64,000 nucleotides of DNA from contig NZ_FMIA01000002.1 in the NCBI RefSeq assembly GCF_900091615.1, positions 3,472,001 through 3,536,000 of the forward strand, read 5' to 3'. This document shows positions 25,907-36,730 of this stretch, in pieces (position 1 is the first letter of the stretch; the number at the start of each line of letters is the position of its first letter). The position numbers and the translations under genes are program-made. Source of the stretch: Micromonospora yangpuensis. Its GTDB lineage: Bacteria; Actinomycetota; Actinomycetes; Mycobacteriales; Micromonosporaceae. The notes beneath the pieces were generated by a model. The model was given only the letters and a program-made list of their open reading frames with translations. It ran no database searches and was not told where the DNA came from.

Positions 25907-26897
25907 AGAACGGGATGAATCGGTGGAGCGGCTCATCGAGGAGTTCCTGACCGCCCGGGCCACCCGTAAGCCTTCCCCCCACACCCTGCAGGCCTACCGG
26001 CGGGATCTGCGTACCGTGGCCGCCCTGGCCGGCGCGCAGGCCGAGCCCGCCGTCGCTCTCGACCAGGTCGTGATCACCGACCTCTCCCCCCGCCTGCTGC
26101 GGGCGGCGTTCGCCCGGTTCGCCACTCCCCGGGCGGCGGCGTCGGTGCACCGCGCCTGGTCCAGTTGGAACGCGTTCTTCACGTTCCTGGTCGCTGAGGG
26201 CGTCGTGGCCGGTAATCCGATGCCGGCGGTGGGGCGGCCGAAGGCCCCGCTCCCCCAGCCGAAACCGTTACGCGGTGAGGACACCCCCGAGCAGTTGCTG
26301 GCGTCGGTGGCGCGCCAGGACGGTCGGCAGCGGGACCCCTGGCCGGAACGGGACGTGGCGGTGCTCGCGTTGGCGCTCTGTGCGGGGTTGCGGTTGGCGG
26401 AGTTGTTGGCGTTGCGGGTGGCCTCGGTGACCGGGCGGGACGGTGAGCGGCGGGTGCAGGTGGCCGGCAAGGGTGGTCGGCCCCGGGTGGTGCCGGTCGA
26501 GCCGGAGTTGGATCGGTTGGTGGTGGCGTACCTGCAGAGCCGGGCCCGACGCTTCGGGGCCCGTAGTGTCCGTCCGGACTCGCCGTTGCTTGTCGACCGG
26601 CGGGGTGCGGCGTTGCGTCGGGGTGGTCTGCAGTATCTGGTGGACTCCTGTTACCGGCGGGCGGGCATCGGTGACCGGGTGCCGGCGGGGGCGCGGTTGC
26701 ACGCGTTGCGGCACACCTTCGCGACCCGGTTGGCCGAGGACGGGGCGAGCGCGGCGGAGATCATGCGGTTGTTGGGGCATGCGTCGTTGGCGTCGTCGCA
26801 GACGTATATCGAGGTCACCGCGGGCCAGCAGCGGGCGGCGGTGCGGTCGAATCGGACGCACCGGGTGTTGTCGGGGTTGTTGGCGGTCGGGGCGTGA
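25899..26897 (+). CDS. Tyrosine recombinase (XerC/D-like)
   Basis: This is a 332-residue recombinase. The core-binding domain is SPHTLQAYRRDLRTVAALAG, and catalytic residues are R in GLRLAELLALRV, HxxR in LHALRHTFATRL, H in LLGHASLASS and Tyr in SQTYIEVTAG. The start ATG at 25899 has no ribosome site and lies inside a perfect palindrome. A -10-like CATAAT eight bases before it suggests a leaderless transcript; an ATG at 25903 is out of frame. The C-terminal half is G-rich on its coding strand, unlike genes to the left. Its nearness to a dif-like site suggests it acts there, or that it belongs to a small dif-targeting element. Confidence 0.9.
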   Translation: MHEERDESVERLIEEFLTARATRKPSPHTLQAYRRDLRTVAALAGAQAEPAVALDQVVITDLSPRLLRAAFARFATPRAAASVHRAWSSWNAFFTFLVAEGVVAGNPMPAVGRPKAPLPQPKPLRGEDTPEQLLASVARQDGRQRDPWPERDVAVLALALCAGLRLAELLALRVASVTGRDGERRVQVAGKGGRPRVVPVEPELDRLVVAYLQSRARRFGARSVRPDSPLLVDRRGAALRRGGLQYLVDSCYRRAGIGDRVPAGARLHALRHTFATRLAEDGASAAEIMRLLGHASLASSQTYIEVTAGQQRAAVRSNRTHRVLSGLLAVGA

Positions 26898-27037
26898 CGG
26901 AGTTCAGGGCTGCGTGCGGGCGCAGGGTGTCCTCGGCGGGGCTGCCGGTGGCTTCGGTGCGGACGTGGTGCCGTCGTTGCCGCTGCGGGAGGGGGCGGAG
27001 CTGGCGGGTCGGGTGGTATGTGGAGGGTTGACGGTGG

Positions 27038-27817
27038 TCAGCCGAGGTCGACGACGAGGGGGCGGTGGTCGGAGATGGTCGAGGGTGGGGTGGTGGTGTG
27101 GGTGACCGGTGGGAGGCGGTGGCGGCCGTGGGGGTCGGCGAGGATGTGGTCGAGTTGGACGCGGGGTAGGTGTGCGGGGTAGGTGGGGTGGCGGGCCAGG
27201 GGGTGCCAGCCGGTGACGAGGTGGGCGGGGCCGGCGGGGAGGTTGAGGTCGCCGAGCAGGATGCGGGGGGCGGGTAGGGCGCGCAGGGCGCGGACGACCT
27301 GGCGGAGTTGGTGGATGTTCCAGCCGGGGACGAAGGACAGGTGGGTGGCGGCGACGGTGATGCGGCCGTGGGGGGTGTCGAGGACGGCGGCGAGGACGAC
27401 GCGGGGTTCGTCGCGCAGGAGGACGGGTCCGCCGCCGGGGCCGGGTAGGTAGACCGGGGAGCGTACGGGGGCGGGGCGTAGTCGGGTGATGTGCCAGCTG
27501 TGGACGGGGTGGCGGGTGACGAGGCCGACGCCGTAGCAGGGTTCGCCGTGTCCGTCGTCGTCGTGGCGTAGGGGGCGGAAGTGGGCGCCGGGGGTGCCGA
27601 CGAGGGCGGCGGCGAAGCGGTGGTGGTCGGCGTCGAGGGCGTGGGCGGCGACGGTGGTGAGGTCGAGGTGGCCGCTGCGGTGTTGGTCGCGGTCGACTTC
27701 CTGGAGGGCGAGGATGTCGGCGTCGAGGGCGGTGACGGCGGCGGTGAGGCGGTCGGGGTCGACGAGGCCGTCGGTGGCGGATCGGCCGTGCAGGACGTTG
27801 AAGGTGGCCAGGCGCAC
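27038..27817 (-). CDS. Endonuclease/exonuclease/phosphatase family protein
   Basis: This is a 259-residue metal-dependent phosphoesterase. Family motifs in order are TFNVLHG, ILALQEVD (metal Glu), VAATHLSF, ILLGDLNLPAG (Asp/Asn pair) and STISDHRPLVVDL (catalytic Asp-His). No signal peptide is seen, so it is probably cytoplasmic. It has a GTG start at 27817. The substrate could be nucleic acid, lipid or inositol phosphate. The coding strand is very C-rich, in keeping with the surrounding skewed block. Confidence 0.9.
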   Translation of the reverse strand: MRLATFNVLHGRSATDGLVDPDRLTAAVTALDADILALQEVDRDQHRSGHLDLTTVAAHALDADHHRFAAALVGTPGAHFRPLRHDDDGHGEPCYGVGLVTRHPVHSWHITRLRPAPVRSPVYLPGPGGGPVLLRDEPRVVLAAVLDTPHGRITVAATHLSFVPGWNIHQLRQVVRALRALPAPRILLGDLNLPAGPAHLVTGWHPLARHPTYPAHLPRVQLDHILADPHGRHRLPPVTHTTTPPSTISDHRPLVVDLG

Positions 27818-27852
27818 GTGTGCACCTTACGTGGCGGTGGGAGGGTGTCGGG

Positions 27853-27939
27853 ATGTTCAGGTTGGTGTGCTGTTCGGTGCTGGTGTTCGTGGCGGTGGCG
27901 GGGGTGGGTGTGTGGTTGCGGTCGTGGCGTGGGCGGTGA
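27853..27939 (+). CDS. Possible 28-residue single-pass membrane peptide
   Basis: A short frame starts at ATG 27853 with GGGAGGG seven bases upstream, an excellent ribosome site. It encodes MFRLVCCSVLVFVAVAGVG and then VWLRSWRGR, i.e. one hydrophobic span with a basic C-terminus. It sits alone on the plus strand between two minus-strand genes. Base composition here is G-rich and could produce this by chance. Confidence 0.35.
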   Translation: MFRLVCCSVLVFVAVAGVGVWLRSWRGR

Positions 27940-27943
27940 GGGG

Positions 27944-28447
27944 TCAGCGGGGGCGGGAGTGGTAGCGGCCGGCGCGGATTTCGCGTAGGGCGCGGCGTCG
28001 GGTGTCGCCGTGGAGGGTGTCGACGTAGAGCCGGCCGCGGAGGTGGTCGGTTTCGTGTTGGAGGGCGCGGGCGAGGAAGCCGCTGCCGGTGATGGTGACG
28101 GGTTGGCCGTGTTGGTCGAGGCCGTGGGCGGTGGCGTGGCGGGCGCGGCGGGTCGGGAAGTACAGGCCGGGGATGGACAGGCAGCCTTCGTCGTCGTCTT
28201 CGGTGTCGTCGGAGAGGTCGAGGGTGGGGTTGACGAGGTGGCCGCGGTGGCCGTCGGCGTCGTAGACGAAGACCTGGGCGCTGATGCCGATCTGGGGTGC
28301 GGCGACGCCGGCGCGGCCGGGGGCGCCGAGCAGGGTGTCCATGAGGTCGGTGACGAGGTTGCGGAGTTCGGTGTCGAAGGTGGTGATTTGTTCGGCGGGG
28401 GTGCGTAGGACGGGGTCGCCGATGGTTCGGATGGCGCGCATGGTCAT
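27944..28447 (-). CDS. def: Peptide deformylase
   Basis: This 167-residue metalloenzyme removes the formyl group from nascent proteins. The three signature motifs are present: GVAAPQIG, EGCLSIPG with the metal Cys, and QHETDHLRG with the HExxH metal site. The start is the ATG at 28447 (MTMRAIRTIGDPVLR). The pabB gene lies 33 bases upstream on the same strand, so they are likely co-transcribed. It may be one of several def copies, as is common in actinobacteria. Confidence 0.95.
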   Translation of the reverse strand: MTMRAIRTIGDPVLRTPAEQITTFDTELRNLVTDLMDTLLGAPGRAGVAAPQIGISAQVFVYDADGHRGHLVNPTLDLSDDTEDDDEGCLSIPGLYFPTRRARHATAHGLDQHGQPVTITGSGFLARALQHETDHLRGRLYVDTLHGDTRRRALREIRAGRYHSRPR

Positions 28448-28480
28448 GTCTGGGAGGGTATCGCCGGCGTGGTGGTGGGG

Positions 28481-29710
28481 TCAGGCGGTGGTGAGGGTGG
28501 CGCGTAGGGGTGCGGCTTTGGCGGCGGCTTCGGCGACTTCGGCGGTGGGGTCGCTGTGCCAGGTGATGCCGCCGCCGGCCCAGAGGTGGAGGCGGTGGGT
28601 GTCGGCGGCGGCGGTGCGGATGGTGAGGCCGAGGTCGAGGTGGCCGGGGGTGATCCAGCCGAGGGCGCCCATGCTGGCGCCGCGGCCGACGGGTTCGAGG
28701 GTGGCGATCTGGTGGAGGGCGGCGTGTTTGGGTGCGCCGGTGACGGATCCGCCGGGGCAGATGGCGCGGAGGAGGTCGGCGAGGCCGAGGCCGTCGGCGA
28801 GGGTGGCGGAGATGGTGGATTCGGCTTGCCAGAGGTTGCACCAGCGGCGGATGGCGTAGAGGTCGTCGACGGTGACGGTGCCGGTGCGGGCGACGCGGGC
28901 GAGGTCGTTGCGTTCGAGGTCGACGATCATGATGTGTTCGGCGCGTTCTTTGGTGGAGGTGAGGAGGTCGTGGCGGCCGGTGGGGGTGGCGGGTCGGGTG
29001 CCTTTGATGGGTCGGGTGGTGAGGCGGGTGCCGGTGATTTCGATGAGGGTTTCCGGGGAGGCGCAGCCGAGGGCCCAGCCGGGGCCGGTGAGGGTGCCGC
29101 CGTAGCGGGCGCCGGGTAGGGCGCCGAGGCGGGTGAGGGCGGGTAGGGGGTCGCCGGTGTAGGGGGCGCTGGCGTGGCCGACGAGGTTGGTCTGGTAGAC
29201 GGTGCCGTGGCTGATGGCGGTGCGGACGGTGTCGATGGCGTGGGCGTGGGTGGTGGGGGTCCAGCTGGGTGTCCAGTCGCCGAGGGTCCAGGGGCGGCGG
29301 GTGGTGGGGTTGGTGGGTGGGGTGGGGGTGTCGGTGTGGTGGTAGACGATGGCGACGATGTCGGGTAGTGCGGGTATGGGGGTGGGTGCGCCGGTGGGTG
29401 CGTGGGCGAGGTGGGCGCCGGCGGCGGCGGAGACGTAGAGGGCGGCGCCGCAGGTGCGGCGGGTGTGGTGGTGGGTGGTGGTGGGGCGGGTGAGGTCGTG
29501 GAGGGACAGGTCGTGGGCGGCGAGGAAGGTTTCGAGGTCTCCGGCGGGGTTGCCGCCGTCGGTGAGGTGCCATTGCCAGCGGGTGTGTTCGGTGAGCCGG
29601 TGGCGGCAGTTCACCGGTGCGGCGGGGACGTCAATCAATCGCTGTGGGAGCGTTTCCACGCCAGTCGGCCCGACCTTCCTCGTCCGTTCAGTGGATTTCG
29701 GTGGCGCCAC
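28481..29710 (-). CDS. pabB: Aminodeoxychorismate synthase component I (PabB)
   Basis: This 409-residue chorismate-using enzyme makes 4-amino-4-deoxychorismate for folate. The PIKGTRP motif carries Lys where anthranilate synthases have Ala, which points to PabB rather than TrpE. Other motifs are VDLERNDLARV, CPGGSVTGAPK and LWAGGGITWHSD. The N-terminus is uncertain: ATG 29710 is the longest choice, and GTG 29659 (VETLPQRLID) is possible. The glutaminase partner is not adjacent. The sequence is strongly Thr/His-rich owing to the C-rich coding strand. Confidence 0.9.
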   Translation of the reverse strand: MAPPKSTERTRKVGPTGVETLPQRLIDVPAAPVNCRHRLTEHTRWQWHLTDGGNPAGDLETFLAAHDLSLHDLTRPTTTHHHTRRTCGAALYVSAAAGAHLAHAPTGAPTPIPALPDIVAIVYHHTDTPTPPTNPTTRRPWTLGDWTPSWTPTTHAHAIDTVRTAISHGTVYQTNLVGHASAPYTGDPLPALTRLGALPGARYGGTLTGPGWALGCASPETLIEITGTRLTTRPIKGTRPATPTGRHDLLTSTKERAEHIMIVDLERNDLARVARTGTVTVDDLYAIRRWCNLWQAESTISATLADGLGLADLLRAICPGGSVTGAPKHAALHQIATLEPVGRGASMGALGWITPGHLDLGLTIRTAAADTHRLHLWAGGGITWHSDPTAEVAEAAAKAAPLRATLTTA

Positions 29711-29806
29711 GGCGGAAGCCGGTCGATACGGCGCGCGGGGGCTTGGTACTGTGCGTCACTGGTCATGTGAACCATGACACAGTGCCCCCACAGTCCGGAG
29801 AACCCG

Positions 29807-30007
29807 ATGTGCCAGCACCAAACCACCTGCCCCTCCGCTGACGCCACCGACCGGGAGGCCGCGCGGGTCATCGCCTGCTTTCCCGAGCAGGGCTGGAGTC
29901 TGCTCTGCAACGGCGTCATTCTCTTCGAGGACACCGGCGAGTTGTTGCCTGACGGCAGTTCCATCGCCCCGCACCGTGGCCCGGCCCGACATGCTCTGGT
30001 CGCCTGA
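29807..30007 (+). CDS. DUF5999 family small protein
   Basis: This 66-residue protein begins MCQHQTTCPSADATDREAAR and continues with WSLLCNGVILFEDTGELLPDG and APHRG. This matches the form of a short family widespread in Streptomyces and relatives with no known function. CCGGAG lies six bases before the ATG at 29807, which I prefer over an upstream in-frame ATG at 29774. It is divergent from pabB. The Cys pair near the N-terminus (MCQHQTTC) could bind metal. Confidence 0.85.
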   Translation: MCQHQTTCPSADATDREAARVIACFPEQGWSLLCNGVILFEDTGELLPDGSSIAPHRGPARHALVA

Positions 30008-30108
30008 CCGGTCACGGTCGGTGATCGTGGTGTGACGTGGTCCGTTTCGGTCGTGCTCCCCGCCCGGGGCGGCCCGACGGATCGTGGTGTCCTGCGGCGC
30101 AGCGTACG

Positions 30109-32964
<2,856 letters not shown>

Positions 32965-33052
32965 GGGTTGCGCTCCCAGCGGGTGAGGTCGACACGTCGG
33001 CCTCCCCCTGAGTCACACCGCCGCGGGCTGCGCTGGTGTTCCACAGTGCCTG

Positions 33053-33141
33053 CCCACGAGGTCCTTTTGCCTGAGAGGTTCCGGGGAGGATATGCCCCTT
33101 CGGCGCCGCCGGTGTTTCTCGGGCGGTCTCTCCCCCGTGGG
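33053..33141 (-). promoter_or_regulatory. Glycine riboswitch (single aptamer) upstream of gcvP
   Basis: Read on the minus strand, P1 pairs CCCACG (33141-33136) with CGTGGG (33058-33053). Between them are the conserved elements GGGAGAGACC, CCGAAGGGGCA and CTCTCAGGCAAAAGGAC, the hallmark core of glycine riboswitches. Only one aptamer is seen. It lies in the gcvP leader and most likely turns the gene on when glycine is abundant. Confidence 0.95.
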
Positions 33142-33209
33142 TGGTACCGGCATGGTCAACGCTACCAGCGCCGTGGTGGCCGGTGCCGGCGCTCCCCCAC
33201 CGCCGGCTG

Positions 33210-34094
33210 TCACACGGTTGCGGGGGTGGGTGCCGGGTCGGCGGCGACGCCGGTGGTGAGCCGGTCGGTCAGGGCCGGCAGGACGGTGCCCAGCGGGGCG
33301 TTCAGGATGTGCCGGGCGTATCGGTCGCCGCGGGTCGGCCCCTGGTTGACGATCACCACCGGGATGTCCTGTTTCGCGGCCTGGATGACGAATCGGCGGC
33401 CGGAGAGCACCGTCAACGACGAGCCGAGCACCAGCACGGCGTGGGCCCGCTCGACCAGGGCCGTGCAGTGGGCCACCCGGGCCGGTGGCACGGTCTCGCC
33501 GAAGAACACCACGTCCGGTTTGAGTGGCCCGCTGCCGCAGTCCGCGCAGTCGACGGTGCGGAACGTGGCCACGTGTTCGTCGGGGAGATCCACGTCACCG
33601 TCGGGGTTGACCGCCGCGTCGGCGGCGGTGAAGCCGGGGTTGGCCGCGAGTAGCCGCCGGTGCAGTTGGGCGCGGCTGCCCCGCCGGCCGCAGGCCAGGC
33701 AGACCACCTGGTCGAGGCGGCCGTGCAGCTCCACCACCGGGTCGCTGCCGGCGGCGGTGTGCAGGCCGTCGACGTTCTGGGTGAGCACCACCGGGACCAG
33801 GCCGGCGTGTTGCAGCCGGGCCACCGCCCGGTGTCCGGCGTTCGGCCTGGCCCGGGTCATCAGGTGCCAACCCAGGTGGCTGCGCGCCCAGTAGCGTTGT
33901 CGGGCCGCGGGGTCACCGCGGAACGTCTGGTACGTCATCGGGGTGTGCCGCCGGGCCACCGCGCCGGGTCCCCGGTAGTCGGGGATGCCGGAGTCGGTGG
34001 ACAGGCCCGCGCCGCTGAGCACCACCACCTCACCGGCTGCCAGCAGCCGGATCACCGCCTCGAAGGTCCGTTCCACCCGTCCATGGTGCCTCAC
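33210..34094 (-). CDS. NAD-dependent protein deacetylase (sirtuin)
   Basis: This is a 294-residue Sir2 enzyme. The NAD-binding motif is GAGLSTDSGIPDYRG, the catalytic-His region is ELHGRLDQVVCLAC, and TQNVDGLH and two zinc Cys pairs (CLAC, CADC) are intact. The closing KPDVVFFGE and VLGSSLTV segments fit the family. It has a GTG start at 34094; other in-frame starts just inside are possible. It lies between gcvP and the globin operon, but a hairpin at 34109-34138 separates it from the latter. Confidence 0.93.
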   Translation of the reverse strand: MRHHGRVERTFEAVIRLLAAGEVVVLSGAGLSTDSGIPDYRGPGAVARRHTPMTYQTFRGDPAARQRYWARSHLGWHLMTRARPNAGHRAVARLQHAGLVPVVLTQNVDGLHTAAGSDPVVELHGRLDQVVCLACGRRGSRAQLHRRLLAANPGFTAADAAVNPDGDVDLPDEHVATFRTVDCADCGSGPLKPDVVFFGETVPPARVAHCTALVERAHAVLVLGSSLTVLSGRRFVIQAAKQDIPVVIVNQGPTRGDRYARHILNAPLGTVLPALTDRLTTGVAADPAPTPATV

Positions 34095-34108
34095 GCACCG
34101 TCGGCGGT

Positions 34109-34138
34109 ACCCCGGTCACCACGGGCGGTGACCGGGGT
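34109..34138 (-). terminator. 12-bp hairpin terminator after the DivIVA-like gene
   Basis: ACCCCGGTCACC (34109-34120) pairs perfectly with 34127-34138 around ACGGGC. It lies just downstream of the DivIVA-like stop and upstream of the sirtuin gene, ending the globin operon. Confidence 0.7.
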
Positions 34139-34142
34139 GGGT

Positions 34143-34832
34143 TCACCGTTGCTGGTGGCGCGGCAGGGCCGGCGGGGTCGTCGTGCCCACCGACGCCACC
34201 GGCGTCGACTGCTGGTGCAGCCGGTCCATCGTGCGGGCCAGCTGCTGGCTGCCGTCGTCGAGGTGGCGTGCCGCGGCCTGCATGTGCGACATCATCATCT
34301 CGCCGAAGATCCGCAGCGCCTCCCGGGTGGCCACCTGGTCGTCGAAGCCCGCCCCGGCCGAGCTGCGGTACTCCTGCACCGCCCGCTGCGCCTCGGCCTT
34401 GGCCTCCTCGGCGGCGGCCTGCAGGTACGCCTCGTACTGGGTGCGGGCGTACTCGGCGACCCGGCGGGCGTAGTCGTGGGCCTGGGCGATGATCTGCTCG
34501 GCCTCGCGTTGGGCCGCCGAGAGCAGGTTGACCTCCTTGGCCGCCGGTGGTTTCGCCGCGCCCGCGCTGGGGATCACCCCGTGCCGGTGCAGCTCGACGT
34601 GGTCGTTGAGGCGTTCGTTCTCGGCGCGCAGGTTCGCGATCTGCGTGGACAGCAGGTCCAGTTCGTCGGCCACCTGCATGCGGAAGCGGTCCACGTCGGT
34701 GTGGTCGTAGCCGCGTCGGGTGAACGACGCCGAGCCGAACTCCCACCGGCGTACCCGGTCGGAGGTCATCCGTACCTGTACGCCACCGGACACCTGCACC
34801 CCGTCGTAGCTGCCGATTGGGGTCGCACTCAC
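34143..34832 (-). CDS. DivIVA-domain coiled-coil protein
   Basis: This is a 229-residue protein. A central DivIVA-like motif (FGSASFTRRGYDHTDVDRFRMQVADEL) is followed by a long coiled coil (TQIANLRAENERLNDHVELH, then an AQREAEQIIAQAHDYARRVA segment). Such proteins sit at curved membranes or septa. The GTG start at 34832 overlaps the flavohemoglobin stop (GTGA), so translation is coupled. A septum/polarity-type protein in a globin operon is unexpected, and the link to nitric oxide or oxygen handling is unknown. A hairpin terminator follows. Confidence 0.85.
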   Translation of the reverse strand: MSATPIGSYDGVQVSGGVQVRMTSDRVRRWEFGSASFTRRGYDHTDVDRFRMQVADELDLLSTQIANLRAENERLNDHVELHRHGVIPSAGAAKPPAAKEVNLLSAAQREAEQIIAQAHDYARRVAEYARTQYEAYLQAAAEEAKAEAQRAVQEYRSSAGAGFDDQVATREALRIFGEMMMSHMQAAARHLDDGSQQLARTMDRLHQQSTPVASVGTTTPPALPRHQQR

Positions 34833-36004
34833 CGCGCACCTCCGGAACTGTCGGGGACGGAGCCTGCCTGCGCGATCCGCCACGTCGGGCCGTACCACTG
34901 GGTGCCGAGGCCTTCGTGGTGGACCTGGGATTCGTGGTAGCCCGCCCGGGTCAACGTCGACACCGCGTGCGACACCATCGCGTCGGCGCCGCAGACGAAC
35001 ACCTGCCGGGACCGCCAGTCGGCGTCGGCCAGGGCCCGGTCCACCGCGTGGGTGAACTCACCCGGGCGGCGGGCGTCGGCGGCCACCACCTGGGTGACCG
35101 ACAGCCACGGGCAGGACGCCGCCAACTTGTCGATGCCGTCGGCGTCGTAGAACTCGCTGGCCGAGCGGGCGCCCACGTACAACGCCACCTGCCGGCCGGT
35201 GTCCTCGGCCGCGACCTGTTCCACCAGGGCTTTCACCGGCGCCCATCCGGTGCCGGCGGCCAGCAGCAGCAGGTCCGACGAGCCGGCCGACCACAGGGTC
35301 AGGCGCTGTCCCACCGGTGCGGCCAGGTGCAGCTGGTCGCCCACGGCGCAGCCGTACACCAGTCGCGACGACACCGCACCGCCGGGTGCGGCCCGGACGT
35401 GGAACTCCAGGGTGCCGTCGGCGCGGGGGGCGTTGGCCGGTGAGTAGTACCGCCACGACCGCACCGCCGGATGTGACACTCCGACCGACTGGCCCGCCGC
35501 GAACGGCAGCAGGTACTGCGGGCGGACGGTCAGCACCGCCACGTCGAAGGCCCGCCGCTCGTGGGCGACGATCTCGGCCACCCACCATGGTGGGGTCTGC
35601 GCCTCGGCCGCCTGCGCCGCCTCGGTCATCACCTTGGCGATCAGGGTGTACGCCGCGGACCAGTCCCGGGCCAGGTCCTCGGTCCACCGCTCGGCCAGGA
35701 AGTGCCGCAGCGTGGCCAGCAGCGCCTCACCGACGGCCGGGTAGTGCTCGGCGCGTACCGCGAACTTGCGGTGGTCGGCGCCCAGTTCCCGCAGGAAACC
35801 GACCAGGTGGTCGACCTGGTCGACGTGGGACACGATGTGCCCCAACGCGCCGACCAGACGATCGCGTTGCCCGGCCATGTTGGTCGGGAACATCTGCCGG
35901 GTTTCGGGGTGGGCCAGGAACAACGTCGAGTAGAAGTACAACGGAACCTGGTCGCCGTGGGCGGCGACCAGGTTCCAACTCTGTTTGAGTGCCGCCGGGT
36001 CCAC
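34829..36004 (-). CDS. Flavohemoglobin-type globin with FAD/NAD reductase domain
   Basis: This 391-residue protein has an N-terminal globin (residues 1-135) with proximal His in FAVRAEHYPAVGEALL, joined to a ferredoxin-reductase-like module. The FAD motif is RSWRYYSPANAP and the NAD pocket LLAAGTGWAPVKAL, with EGLGTQWYGP-type residues near the C-terminus. Family members turn nitric oxide into nitrate using O2 and NAD(P)H. The truncated hemoglobin gene ends three bases upstream on the same strand. The GTG at 36004 is an alternative reading; the translation here starts MDPAALKQSWN. Confidence 0.92.
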   Translation of the reverse strand: MDPAALKQSWNLVAAHGDQVPLYFYSTLFLAHPETRQMFPTNMAGQRDRLVGALGHIVSHVDQVDHLVGFLRELGADHRKFAVRAEHYPAVGEALLATLRHFLAERWTEDLARDWSAAYTLIAKVMTEAAQAAEAQTPPWWVAEIVAHERRAFDVAVLTVRPQYLLPFAAGQSVGVSHPAVRSWRYYSPANAPRADGTLEFHVRAAPGGAVSSRLVYGCAVGDQLHLAAPVGQRLTLWSAGSSDLLLLAAGTGWAPVKALVEQVAAEDTGRQVALYVGARSASEFYDADGIDKLAASCPWLSVTQVVAADARRPGEFTHAVDRALADADWRSRQVFVCGADAMVSHAVSTLTRAGYHESQVHHEGLGTQWYGPTWRIAQAGSVPDSSGGAR

Positions 36005-36007
36005 CGC

Positions 36008-36406
36008 TCAGACGCCCGGTCGGGTCCCGGTGGCCACCACCTGGTCCTGTACCTGGGCCAGCACGTCCGCCACGTACGCCAGCGTGTCCGCCGGCACGCC
36101 CAGCTGCGTCAGCGTCGCCGTCAGGTGCCCGCCGACGGTGGCGTACTGCGCCTCGGTGATGCCCAGCGGCTGGTGGGCCTGGGCCAGGTCACGGCCGGTG
36201 TACTCGTTGGGTCCGCCGAGCACCACCGTCAGCATCGCCGCCAGGTGTCGCCGCTGACCGGTCATGTTCACGTCGGTGAAGTATCCGGCCACCTCGGGGT
36301 CGGCCAGCACCCGGTCGTAGAACAGGTCCACGGCGGCCTTGACCGAGGCGGCGCCGCCGATGCGTTCGTAGTGCGACGTGGGGGTGGTCTCTTCGGTAAC
36401 CGTCAC
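36008..36406 (-). CDS. Truncated hemoglobin, group I (2/2 globin)
   Basis: This 132-residue 2/2 globin opens with SHYERIGGAASVKAAVDLFYDRVLAD. Helix motifs FTDVNMTGQRRHLAAML and the proximal His in AHQPLGITEAQY fit group I, known for NO dioxygenation or O2 binding. The GTG at 36406 has GGAAGG eight bases upstream. It is first in the operon with the flavohemoglobin and DivIVA-like genes, so both globins are probably expressed together under nitrosative or low-oxygen conditions. Confidence 0.93.
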   Translation of the reverse strand: MTVTEETTPTSHYERIGGAASVKAAVDLFYDRVLADPEVAGYFTDVNMTGQRRHLAAMLTVVLGGPNEYTGRDLAQAHQPLGITEAQYATVGGHLTATLTQLGVPADTLAYVADVLAQVQDQVVATGTRPGV

Positions 36407-36730
36407 GGTGGTTCCTTCCGGAGGAGGGGATCCTGCCCGGTCCACCCGTCGCCGTCGACGAACGGGCCACAGCGGACCGTCGTCGGACCATAGCGTGTCG
36501 ATCCTTTCCGGCCATCGCCGCCCTATCGGGTTCCCGACAGCATCCTCACCCTCGGTGATTGTGGCTGCTCAGGGAGGCCTGCCGCGGGTGAGACATCATC
36601 CACTGCGGATGGACCAGATGGGCAGAAGTCACCGGCGGCCAGCGGCGCGAACCGCGGCGCGGGCCGGTCCCGCCGGCCGGACCCGACGTGGCCGGCGACC
36701 ATGACCGACGGTCACCGCCGCCGGTGGTGT
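36407..36730. promoter_or_regulatory. Intergenic region with the globin operon promoter
   Basis: This 324-base gap lies between the merR stop and the truncated-hemoglobin start. It must hold the minus-strand promoter; TATGGT (minus strand, near 36490) is a weak -10 candidate. I see no recognisable NsrR, FNR or DosR-type site and no small gene. Confidence 0.35.

Noticed and set aside
25445..25984. Long minus-strand open frame across the gene-free region
   Set aside because: It overlaps both dif-like sites and the recombinase start, has no ribosome site or recognisable domain, and has the composition of a GC-rich shadow frame.
16134..26897. The two tyrosine recombinases as ends of one integrated element
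   Set aside because: The 9 kb between them holds ordinary genes (tdk, plsC, cydAB), no phage genes and no matching attachment repeats that I can see.
26904..29573. Very long Arg/Pro/His-rich frame of 889 residues
   Set aside because: It is a shadow frame created by the strong G/C strand skew over the EEP, def and pabB genes; it has no domains.
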